Below the pieces are notes generated by a model. It was not told the DNA's origin. It saw only the letters and a program-made list of their open reading frames with translations, and searched no databases. Position numbers and translations under genes: made by a program. A stretch of 64,000 nucleotides of DNA from Fulvimarina endophytica (lineage in GTDB: Bacteria; Pseudomonadota; Alphaproteobacteria; Rhizobiales; Rhizobiaceae), in the NCBI RefSeq assembly GCF_003403015.1, contig NZ_QURL01000001.1, forward strand, positions 310,001 to 374,000. The letters run 5' to 3'. Shown here piece after piece: positions 1 to 7,502 of this stretch (position 1 is its first letter; every line of letters starts with the position of its first letter).

Positions 1-99
1 GAGAGTCGGAAGAATTCCGGTCCAGGACAGGATCGTCGCCGAGAGGGCGAGCGAGAGTGCCGAACTAAAAATAGTGCGGCGGCGGAAGATCGTTGGCAT
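1..99 (-). CDS. exported protein, N-terminal fragment (cut by window edge)
   Basis: Only the first 33 codons are inside the window. The start ATG (complement of 97-99) is preceded by AGGACC about eight bases upstream. The peptide begins MPTIFRRRTIFSSALSLALS, with three arginines followed by a hydrophobic stretch, so it reads as a Sec or possibly Tat signal peptide. It lies downstream of and in the same direction as the TonB receptor gene, where a periplasmic siderophore-binding protein would be usual. That role is inference from position only; the mature part is not visible. Confidence 0.55.
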   Translation of the reverse strand, partial: MPTIFRRRTIFSSALSLALSATILSWTGILPTL

Positions 100-270
100 G
101 GGCAGGTCCTGTGAAATCTGACGGCCGACTTGCTGTGGACCGCATGATGGAACTTGATGATAATTGTCAAGAATTTTGGGAGTGGGTTCGTAAGGCGAGC
201 GGACGATCCGGGGCATCGTCGTTGGAGGAAGCAGCCCCGGCTCGCGGTAAGTCACGCAACGCTTCGGATG

Positions 271-2550
271 TCAGAACGAAGCCTTGATGCTCGCCCAGAA
301 CCTGCGGCCTTCGACGACCTTGGCGTAGTTGTCCGGCTCGATCTCCTTGTCGAAGAGATTGTAGACGGCCGCGTTCACCGTCACGTTCTGGGAGATCTCG
401 TAGGTGGTGCCCAGATCGGCGGTAAAATAATCGGGATACTTCCGGGCGACGATGTCGCCATCGCGGAAGACGGGCTCACCTGCCGATCCGATCCGCAAGC
501 CGGCATTCGTTTCTTCGCCGTAATAGAAGCCGGCGGCGTAGACCGAGAGCCCGGCGACGGGGGTGAACCAGTCGGCCCGAATATTGGCTTGGTGCTCGGG
601 CGTCCGGGCGAGCGCGAAGCCGGCATAGTCGCCGGTCTTCTGCTCGGAATCGGTATAGGTGTAGTTGGCGAGGAGGCTGACGCTGTCGATCGGGTCCCAT
701 CCAGCCGTCAGTTCGACACCCCGAATCCGGGCCTCGTCCACATTGTAGAAGCTGAAGAGGGTGTAGTTCGGATCCTCGGCCCACCGGGCGAAGTTGCCGT
801 TCTCGTCGAAGACGCGATCGGACTGGATCTTGTCTTCGAACTCGGTCCAGAACGCCGTCGCCCCGAAGCGCACTCCGGCATAGCTGTCATAGAGGGCGGA
901 GACCTCGTAGTTCACGGAGGTTTCCGGGTCGAGATCCTGGTTGGCGAGGATCACGCCGCATGGGCTGCTGCGAGACGGAAGCGCGCTCGCCGGGCCGTAG
1001 AAGCAGCCGCCACCGCCGGTCGTATAGGCATAGCCCTCCGCGATCTGGCGGATCTCCGGGGCCTTGTAGCCAGTCGACACACCGCCCTTGAACGTCCAGT
1101 TGTCGAGTGGCTGCCAGACGCCGTAGAGGCGCGGTGACCAGTTGTCGTCGTAGACCTCGTGGTGGTTGTAGCGCAGACCGCCGGTGAGCGCGAAGGTCTC
1201 CGTCATCTGCCACTCGTTCTCGGCAAACAGCGAGAACTGGTCGACCGAGAAGCGTTCGGTCTGTCCTGTTCGCCGGCCCGGATTCTGATCCTCGAGGTCC
1301 GCGGCGATATACTGGCCACCGGTCGACAATGTCTGGGTGCCGAAGAACTCGAAGGGCGTGACCACTTTGGCGTCGACCGTCGTATTGGCGATCTCCGGTT
1401 CGCGCAGATCGGCGATGTAACGGCCGAGGCGGTCTGCGCTCTCGATCTTGCGGCGTCCCACCTCATGCTGGACCGAAGCGGTGGCCGACCCCCATTCGTA
1501 CTGGCCCTCATAGGCGAGCTTGCCGTGCTCGCGCTCGTATGTGCGGCGCTGGTCGGAGCTTCGCGGATCGGGGACGACGGTCCGGCCGACGGTCCTTTCC
1601 GTTTCGACCGAGGTGACGCCGCCTTCCAGAAGAACGGAATGGATATCGTTCGGCGTCCAGACGAGGCGGCTGGTGATGTCGCCTTCCTCCTCCCCGCCGA
1701 TGCCTTCGTAGAACCGGTCCTCCTCGCGCTTGAACCCGCGGCCATAGACCTGGAGGCCGAGGACGTCGGAGACGAGCGGTGTTCCGGCGTAGAACCGGGC
1801 CTGGCCGGAATGACCGTAACGGTCGTGTTCCTGCGCCGTGCCTTCGAGGGTCACGGACCCGGTCAACCGCTCGGGCACCTTGCGGGTGATGATGTTGATG
1901 ACGCCGCCGACGGCTTCGGAGCCGTAGAGGGTGGAGGCCGGACCGCGCAGAACCTCGATCCGCTCGATGGCCTCGAGGGGCGGAATGAAGTCCTGCTCGT
2001 AGCCGGATGCACCGTTCGGGCGAGCCTCCCGCGTGTTCTGGCGCACCCCATCTACGAGGATGAGGGTGTAGGCTCCCGGCAGGCCGCGGATATAGATGTC
2101 CTCTTCGTTCGCGGGGCCGGTGACGGCGACACCCTGGACGCTGCGCAGCGCATCGGTGAGGTCGCGGAACCGGCCGGTTTCGAGCTGCTCGCGAGGAATG
2201 ACCGAGATCGAGGCCGGAGCATCGGCGACATTCTGCTCGAAGCCCGAGGCGGTGACGACCACCTGATCGAGCGCGACGGAACCGGGAACCGATGGGGCGA
2301 CGACGGAAGGCTCTGCAGCGGCCGCGAGCGTCGTTCGAGGACCAGCCGCGACGGTCGGGGAGGGCGTGCCGCCCGCGCTCGCCGGGGCCTCGTCCGTCGT
2401 GCCCGATTCGAACTGGGACAGATCGATGACCTCTCCAGCCCCATCCTGTGCCCATGCGCCAGAAGGCGTGAGCGTCAGGCAGGACACCGTGACCAGCAGG
2501 GTGCCGATCGGGGTCCGCCGGTTTCGGCAGGTGAGGCGGGGGCTATTCAT
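271..2550 (-). CDS. TonB-dependent outer-membrane receptor, siderophore type
   Basis: This is a 759-residue outer-membrane receptor, the expected size for ferric-siderophore receptors. I chose the ATG at 2550 because it has GGAG upstream and opens a clear signal peptide ending near PSGAWAQ; a longer reading to 2676 has no signal sequence at its start. A proline/alanine-rich linker follows, then the plug domain (VVVTASGFEQNVADAPASIS, later LRGPASTLYGSEAVGGVINI) and a long beta barrel ending in phenylalanine. The plug sequence around the tyrosine-rich loop resembles catecholate receptors of the CirA/FepA group. TonB and TonB-ExbBD supply energy in this family. Ligand identity is not visible. 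The adjacent DUF2218 gene fits an iron-uptake setting. Confidence 0.9.
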   Translation of the reverse strand: MNSPRLTCRNRRTPIGTLLVTVSCLTLTPSGAWAQDGAGEVIDLSQFESGTTDEAPASAGGTPSPTVAAGPRTTLAAAAEPSVVAPSVPGSVALDQVVVTASGFEQNVADAPASISVIPREQLETGRFRDLTDALRSVQGVAVTGPANEEDIYIRGLPGAYTLILVDGVRQNTREARPNGASGYEQDFIPPLEAIERIEVLRGPASTLYGSEAVGGVINIITRKVPERLTGSVTLEGTAQEHDRYGHSGQARFYAGTPLVSDVLGLQVYGRGFKREEDRFYEGIGGEEEGDITSRLVWTPNDIHSVLLEGGVTSVETERTVGRTVVPDPRSSDQRRTYEREHGKLAYEGQYEWGSATASVQHEVGRRKIESADRLGRYIADLREPEIANTTVDAKVVTPFEFFGTQTLSTGGQYIAADLEDQNPGRRTGQTERFSVDQFSLFAENEWQMTETFALTGGLRYNHHEVYDDNWSPRLYGVWQPLDNWTFKGGVSTGYKAPEIRQIAEGYAYTTGGGGCFYGPASALPSRSSPCGVILANQDLDPETSVNYEVSALYDSYAGVRFGATAFWTEFEDKIQSDRVFDENGNFARWAEDPNYTLFSFYNVDEARIRGVELTAGWDPIDSVSLLANYTYTDSEQKTGDYAGFALARTPEHQANIRADWFTPVAGLSVYAAGFYYGEETNAGLRIGSAGEPVFRDGDIVARKYPDYFTADLGTTYEISQNVTVNAAVYNLFDKEIEPDNYAKVVEGRRFWASIKASF

Positions 2551-2845
2551 GTTCGGAACTCCGGCTGGGTCGGTCGCTTGGTGTCTGGACCTTGCGGCTA
2601 CCTCCGATAACAGGACTGTAAGAGTCAAGTTATGTCTGGCGATCTTACGACCACTCACCCGAACCGTTGCAAGCATGCCGATAGTCTAGAATGCCTCGAA
2701 TGCGGTAGCGGGAATGGTGGCGAGAAACGGCGCGTCCTGTCGCTCTCGAGACCGATTGCGACATCCGTCAAACATGGCTAACAAGATCATGTTTTAATCC
2801 TGGTCTTGCTCTCGCTGGGAGAAGCGTGTCCGAAGGGAGAGTCTC

Positions 2846-3136
2846 ATGACGGCGTCCACGACGATCTTTCGCACCGAGCAGGCGGCCCGCTACCGGGCGG
2901 CGCTCGCCAAGCATTTCAGCCACAAGATCGCGGTCCGGGAAACCGAAACCGAGGCGGTGTTTCCGTTCGCCGCCGGCACGGGCCGGGCCGAGATCGTCCC
3001 CGAGGGTCTGGCGCTCTTCGCCGATGCCGACAGCGAGGAGGAACGCCGCGGCGTCGAGCAGGTGCTTGAGAGCCACCTGCAGCGCTTCGCCTTCCGCGAA
3101 GAGTTTCCGCCCCTCGTCTGGTCGTCCGCGACCTGA
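2846..3136 (+). CDS. DUF2218 domain protein
   Basis: This is a 96-residue cytosolic protein with AGGGAGAG just before its ATG. The pattern AKHFSHKIAV, an acidic patch with a buried FPFAAGTGRAEI, and the terminal HLQRFAFREEFPPLVW match the DUF2218 family as I recall it. That family is single-domain and often found beside siderophore receptor or utilisation genes. Its biochemical role is not established. It is divergent from the TonB receptor and convergent with the GGDEF/EAL gene. There is no signal peptide or membrane segment. Confidence 0.8.
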   Translation: MTASTTIFRTEQAARYRAALAKHFSHKIAVRETETEAVFPFAAGTGRAEIVPEGLALFADADSEEERRGVEQVLESHLQRFAFREEFPPLVWSSAT

Positions 3137-3194
3137 AGCATTCGGGATCTCGCACCGGAGGGCGAAGGCGGCTCGCCTGCGGGGACCGCGGAAG

Positions 3195-5573
3195 TCAGAC
3201 CACCTTGAGCCGCGCCGCCGAACGGATCAGCCCGCGCGCGACGGAATCGGCGGCCTCGCGATCCAGCGGGCGGCCGAGCAGATAACCCTGTGCCGTGCCG
3301 CAGCCGAACTCCAGAAGGCTCTGAAGCTGGCTCTCCTGTTCGACGCCCTCTGCCGTCGTATCGATTTGAAGCTCGCGCGCCATTGAGACAACGGCCCGCA
3401 CGATGGCGGCGGCACCCGGATCGCTCTGCGATGCGGCAATGAAGCTTCGGTCGATTTTGATGCGATCGATCTTGAACTCCCGCAGATGGGCAAGGGACGA
3501 ATAACCCGTACCGAAATCGTCCATCGCGATCCGCACGCCGAGGGCGCGCAGACTCGTGAGCGTCAGGGCGATCTGCGCGCTGTTCTCCACCATCGCCGTC
3601 TCCGTGATCTCGATCTCGATCCGCTTCGGGGACAGGCTGTATTTCGCGAGGGTCTGCGCGAGCTGCGAGACGAGCGCTGCCGAACGCAACTGGACCGCCG
3701 AGACGTTGATCGACATGTAGATGTGCTCCGGCCAGGCAGCGGCCTGCCGGCATGCGGCATCGATCACCCAGGCACCGATCGAGGTGATCAGCCCGCAACT
3801 TTCCGCGACGGGGATGAACTCGGCCGGTGAGACCATGCCGCGGCGCGGGTGGCGCCATCGTAGAAGCGCCTCGAAGCCGGTCAGCGTCCGGTCCGGCAGG
3901 CTGTAGAGAGGCTGGTACCAGAGTTCGAGCTGATCGGCGGCGAGAGCTTCGGACAGATCCTGTTCGAGGAAACGCTTCTTGGCTTCTTCCTCCAGCATCC
4001 CGTCGCGGTAGACCTCGAACCGGTTCCTGCCTCCCTTCTTGGCGGCATAAAGGGCGAGATCCGCCTTCTGCTGGACGATCGACATATCGTCGCTCGGTTC
4101 GGCCGTGGCGATCCCGATGCTGCACCCGGTCGCCAAGACGTGCGAATTGATCTCGAACGGGATGGCGATGGACGCGGTGATGTCGCCCGCCAGCGCGATC
4201 GCTCGCTCGCGCGGCGCCGATGTGAGCACCGCCAGTTCGTCCCCGCCAAGCCGGAACGCCTGTTCCGTCGACTGGAGAAGAAACGTAATGCGGGCCGTGA
4301 CCTGCTTCAGAAGCTCGTCGCCCACGGCATGGCCCAAGCGGTCGTTGACGCTCTTGAAGTGATCGAGGTCGATCATCAGCATCGAGACCCGGCCCTGCGC
4401 CAGCAGTTCCTCCATCGACTGGGCGAACATCCTGCGGTTTTTCAGGCCGGTCAGCGCATCGTGAAACGCCATATGGACGATCGTCTTCTGCCCGTTGCGG
4501 GCTTCCGTCACGTCCTCATAGGTCAGGATCGCGCCTCCCCGGGCGACGGGCTGGCAGGTGACCGCGAGAATGGTGCCGTCGTCCAGGCAGTGTTCGACCC
4601 GGGTCGGCGAGGACGAGCGCATCCAGAGGAGATGATTGTCGAAAACACGCTCGATGCGCTCGCTATTCCATCCGAGTTTCCGGCCGATGACTGCGAGATA
4701 GCTCTGAAGCGTCATGCCGATCGTGAGCTCGTCCTTCTCCAGGTGAAACAGGGCATGAACGCGCTCGTTGACGAGCGTGACTATGCCGCTGGGAGAGAGC
4801 ATCGTCAGTCCGTTCGACATGTTGGCGAGCGCGTCGGACGCGGTCGCGCGCGCCTTCGTATCGATGAAGCTGCTCGCAAACCCCGCTCCGATAATGAACA
4901 GGCTAACACAGGCGATCGCGAAGGCGAGGGCGCTCAGGGCCTCGGGATCGGAATAGGAGCCGTCGATCCGCATCGGCGATACGCGAAACGCGGTCATGCC
5001 GGTGAAGTGAAGACCGACGATGGCGAGAAAGAAGAGAGAGGTCGCCAGATGGGGACCGATCCGCTCGTGCCCGCCACGCAAGGCCGCATGGAAGCTCGCG
5101 GCGGAAAGAGCACAGGCGACGAAGATGGAGGCGGCCAGGAACGACTCGTCCCAGCTCACGATGCCCTGGACGCGATAGGCGATCATCCCCGTATAGTGCA
5201 TGACTACGATGGAGAGCCCGACGACCGCGCCTCCGATCGCCGGTGCGTTCGGCTGCTTGAGCGTGGCGATGAGGATGCCGACCCCGGAGCCCACCATGGC
5301 CACAAGCAGGGAAATGATCGTCAGCACCGGATCGAAGCCGATCGGAAGACCGGGATCGTAGCCGAGCATCGCAACGAAATGCGTGCACCAGATCGAAGCG
5401 CCGGTCACGAAAGCCGAGAGGACCACCCACGCCAATCGTTCCAGCGAGTCGGCGGCTGCGGCACGCAGGAACAGGCGCACCATCGCCCAGGATCCGGAGC
5501 CGCAGATGACGGCAGCCATGAGAACGAGCCAGAGATTGTGTTGCGTCAAGATGCAACCGATGACCGTCATCAT
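3195..5573 (-). CDS. MHYT-PAS-GGDEF-EAL membrane c-di-GMP protein
   Basis: This encodes an inner-membrane c-di-GMP signalling protein of about 792 residues. The N-terminal third has several membrane helices carrying the three MHYT-type motifs CTHFVAM, MHYTGM and LHFTGM, which in this family are proposed to bind metal and sense a diatomic ligand. A PAS-like region follows, then GGDEF and EAL domains. The GGDEF signature is RLGGDELAVL near residue 443, so phenylalanine is replaced by leucine. The EAL signature (FEALLRWRHP, near residue 567) is intact, as are downstream EIEITETA and DDFGTGYSSL. I infer phosphodiesterase activity is more certain than cyclase activity. I chose the ATG at 5573; an in-frame GTG at 5630 has no ribosome site. 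Confidence 0.88.
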   Translation of the reverse strand: MMTVIGCILTQHNLWLVLMAAVICGSGSWAMVRLFLRAAAADSLERLAWVVLSAFVTGASIWCTHFVAMLGYDPGLPIGFDPVLTIISLLVAMVGSGVGILIATLKQPNAPAIGGAVVGLSIVVMHYTGMIAYRVQGIVSWDESFLAASIFVACALSAASFHAALRGGHERIGPHLATSLFFLAIVGLHFTGMTAFRVSPMRIDGSYSDPEALSALAFAIACVSLFIIGAGFASSFIDTKARATASDALANMSNGLTMLSPSGIVTLVNERVHALFHLEKDELTIGMTLQSYLAVIGRKLGWNSERIERVFDNHLLWMRSSSPTRVEHCLDDGTILAVTCQPVARGGAILTYEDVTEARNGQKTIVHMAFHDALTGLKNRRMFAQSMEELLAQGRVSMLMIDLDHFKSVNDRLGHAVGDELLKQVTARITFLLQSTEQAFRLGGDELAVLTSAPRERAIALAGDITASIAIPFEINSHVLATGCSIGIATAEPSDDMSIVQQKADLALYAAKKGGRNRFEVYRDGMLEEEAKKRFLEQDLSEALAADQLELWYQPLYSLPDRTLTGFEALLRWRHPRRGMVSPAEFIPVAESCGLITSIGAWVIDAACRQAAAWPEHIYMSINVSAVQLRSAALVSQLAQTLAKYSLSPKRIEIEITETAMVENSAQIALTLTSLRALGVRIAMDDFGTGYSSLAHLREFKIDRIKIDRSFIAASQSDPGAAAIVRAVVSMARELQIDTTAEGVEQESQLQSLLEFGCGTAQGYLLGRPLDREAADSVARGLIRSAARLKVV

Positions 5574-5956
5574 GGTGAGGCAGCAAGTCCTGTCCGAGGT
5601 CGCAGGCGCAGTCGAATTCGACTGCGACACGAAACATTCGCGATCCTTGCTAACCCACCACCTGTTAGGGCTCGATTAAGAAGCAGTGGCCAAACCGATC
5701 GATCTGATCGATTTGCCTGTGCGGAGATCGATCCCGATTCACGCTCGAAGGACTCGATCCGGACCGAGGCGCGACGTTCGATCTTCGCTCACGCGTCGCC
5801 GGCATCTCGATGACGTGGATCCGCTTTCCCGGCGATCGTGCAGCGTCCTCAAGCCTTGAAACGCCTGTCCAAATCGTAAGGTAGACATTCATTTTCGGTT
5901 CACGGCGTGGGCGCGATAACCGGGGCGTGCAACACCTGCACCTTCAGGAGACGCCC
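5574..5956. other. intergenic region between divergent genes
   Basis: This gap separates the MHYT-GGDEF-EAL gene from the rcnB-like gene and should hold both promoters. Visible structure is limited to a small dyad (CTAAC and GTTAG around 5651-5669) and clustered GATCGAT words near 5697-5713. A GGAG ribosome site lies just before 5957. No open frame here looks coding. Confidence 0.4.
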
Positions 5957-6301
5957 ATGAACAAGTCCGTCCTTATCGCCACCGCCTTGCTCCTGGCATC
6001 CAGCGCGGGCCTTGCCCAAGCTCAGCCCGGGAGCGGCACCATGACGAGCCCGTCGCCAAGAGCCGAAACGTTCGGCGGCAATCTGGTTCTCGCCGATGCC
6101 CGTTCCCGCCATGCCGCGCCCAAGCACTGGGCGAAAGGCCAGCGCCTGGACAATCGCTATCGGAACAACAGGATCGGCAACCACAAGCGCCTCGGTTTGC
6201 GTGCGCCCGGCCGGGGCCACCACTGGGTCCGCGTCGGCAGTCAGTATCTCCTGATCAACGACGCGTCCGGCCGTATCGCCGGAATCATGAGAGCCCGCTG
6301 A
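5957..6301 (+). CDS. RcnB-family periplasmic protein
   Basis: This is a 114-residue exported protein. The ATG at 5957 has CAGGAGACG upstream and starts a signal peptide ending near GLAQAQ. The mature part has WAKGQRL, then LGLRAPGRGHHWVRVGSQYLLI and GRIAGIM, which is the RcnB core. RcnB in Escherichia coli is a periplasmic protein in nickel/cobalt homeostasis, but most alphaproteobacterial members are uncharacterised, so metal binding here is inferred. The mature protein is very basic. It is followed by an exported EF-hand protein in the same direction, 95 bp downstream. Confidence 0.8.
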   Translation: MNKSVLIATALLLASSAGLAQAQPGSGTMTSPSPRAETFGGNLVLADARSRHAAPKHWAKGQRLDNRYRNNRIGNHKRLGLRAPGRGHHWVRVGSQYLLINDASGRIAGIMRAR

Positions 6302-6396
6302 GGCGGCGTTCCGAACTGTCCTCTTCCCTTTTCCACAGGTCCCCCAGTCCCGCGCCAAGCGCCGGGTTCGGACATACATGTCAAATGGAGACGAAC

Positions 6397-6891
6397 ATGA
6401 AGATCATTCAGCGTATCGCCCTGTCCGCGGTCATCCTCTCGGCTGGTGCCGCCGGCATTGCTCATGCGCAGAGCGACGCGACATCGCCTGCTGCCCAGAC
6501 GATGCAGAACGCAGAGGCGGCGCCCCGTGACGACATGCGCAAGGGGCGTGACCGGACCGTCGCTCAGGAGGATTTCGGGGCTCGCCAGCTCGATCGCCTG
6601 AAGGCCGCCGATGCCGACGGCAACGGCGAACTGTCCACGGCGGAGCTGGAGGACATGGTCCTTAAGCAGATGGTCGAGCGGCGTGCGCAGCGCATGACGA
6701 AGCGCCTCGACGCCAATGGCGATGGTACGGTGACGCTGGCGGAGGTCGAAGACCGCCAGGCCAAGCGCTTCGCCTTCCTCGATCGGAACGGAGACGGAAA
6801 GCTCGAGCGCTCGGAAATGCGCCGCGGACATGGTGGGCACAAGAACGGCTCGCACAGGCAGCACGGTCCGCGCGGCCACGACGCTCGCTGA
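6397..6891 (+). CDS. exported EF-hand protein
   Basis: This is a 164-residue secreted or periplasmic protein. The start at 6397 follows GGAGACGAAC; the ATG four codons earlier lies within that ribosome site. The signal peptide ends near IAHAQ. Three canonical EF-hand loops are seen: DADGNGELSTAE at 72-83, DANGDGTVTLAE at 105-116 and DRNGDGKLERSE at 129-140, each with aspartate at position 1 and glutamate at position 12. Calcium binding is therefore likely. The C terminus is a histidine/arginine/glycine-rich tail that might bind other metals. The partner is unknown. Confidence 0.85.
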   Translation: MKIIQRIALSAVILSAGAAGIAHAQSDATSPAAQTMQNAEAAPRDDMRKGRDRTVAQEDFGARQLDRLKAADADGNGELSTAELEDMVLKQMVERRAQRMTKRLDANGDGTVTLAEVEDRQAKRFAFLDRNGDGKLERSEMRRGHGGHKNGSHRQHGPRGHDAR

Positions 6892-6932
6892 TCGCCGCGA
6901 GGCATCAGTAAGCCGATCGCGCCAAGCAAAAG

Positions 6933-6963
6933 ACCCGTCCGCTGTCGATGGCAGCGGACGGGT
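6933..6963. terminator. bidirectional terminator hairpin
   Basis: Perfect 12-bp arms ACCCGTCCGCTG and CAGCGGACGGGT enclose a short loop between two convergent genes (EF-hand on plus, DUF1850 on minus). There is an A-run before the left arm, giving a U-tract-like sequence for minus-strand transcripts. The plus-strand side has only a short T run. Confidence 0.7.
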
Positions 6964-7100
6964 TATCGTGTGTTCAAAAGGTCCGCCCGCAGGCGAGCCT
7001 GTAGCCGCGTTCTCACAGTGCGTTTCGCGCGAGAACGCCGAGCCTCGGACAGGCCTCGGCACGTATCACCATGCCTCGACCGACACCGGGCCGCTGCTCC

Positions 7101-7502
7101 TTACCGGTTGCGGCCGGCGGCCTGCTCCTCGCAGGATCGACCGTCACCCGAAACGAAGATCTGGACCGGCTGGCCCTCGTCTTCGCCGATATCCAGGCAC
7201 GTCTCGGAGGTGCAGAGCCGCCAGCCGCTGCCCGTCGCGCCCGACGACCCGAGGACGAGTTCGGGCAAGGGGGGAAGGGAGGGCTGGTAGATCCAGCCCT
7301 TTGGCGTCATCTTCGCCCCGTCCGGAACGTCGATGCCTGCCCCCGAACCCTCGACCGATGCGGAGACCGCCTTCAGGCGATCTCCCTCGATGCGCCATTC
7401 CTCCGTCCAGGTGGTCTTCTCGACGGAGTGCGTCCAGGAAAGGGAGAACCCCGGTGCGGCGAGTGAGGCGATGAGCGCCGCCTGGACGATGCAGATGGTC
7501 AC
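7101..7502 (-). CDS. DUF1850 domain protein, TRAP-associated
   Basis: This is a 133-residue protein with an N-terminal hydrophobic segment, so it is exported or membrane-anchored. The start is a GTG that overlaps the stop of the TRAP permease (GTGA), which implies translational coupling. The sequence SWTHSVEKTTWTEEWRI early in the mature part is the hallmark of DUF1850, a family commonly placed next to TAXI-type fused TRAP permeases. Its role is unknown; an accessory in transport is inference from context. Two cysteines lie near the C terminus (LCTSETCLDIG). Confidence 0.82.
   Translation of the reverse strand: MTICIVQAALIASLAAPGFSLSWTHSVEKTTWTEEWRIEGDRLKAVSASVEGSGAGIDVPDGAKMTPKGWIYQPSLPPLPELVLGSSGATGSGWRLCTSETCLDIGEDEGQPVQIFVSGDGRSCEEQAAGRNR

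Noticed and set aside
5651..5713. Small dyads and GATCGAT words as possible recombination sites
   Set aside because: They are short, common in GC-rich sequence, and not accompanied by an integrase or duplicated flank.
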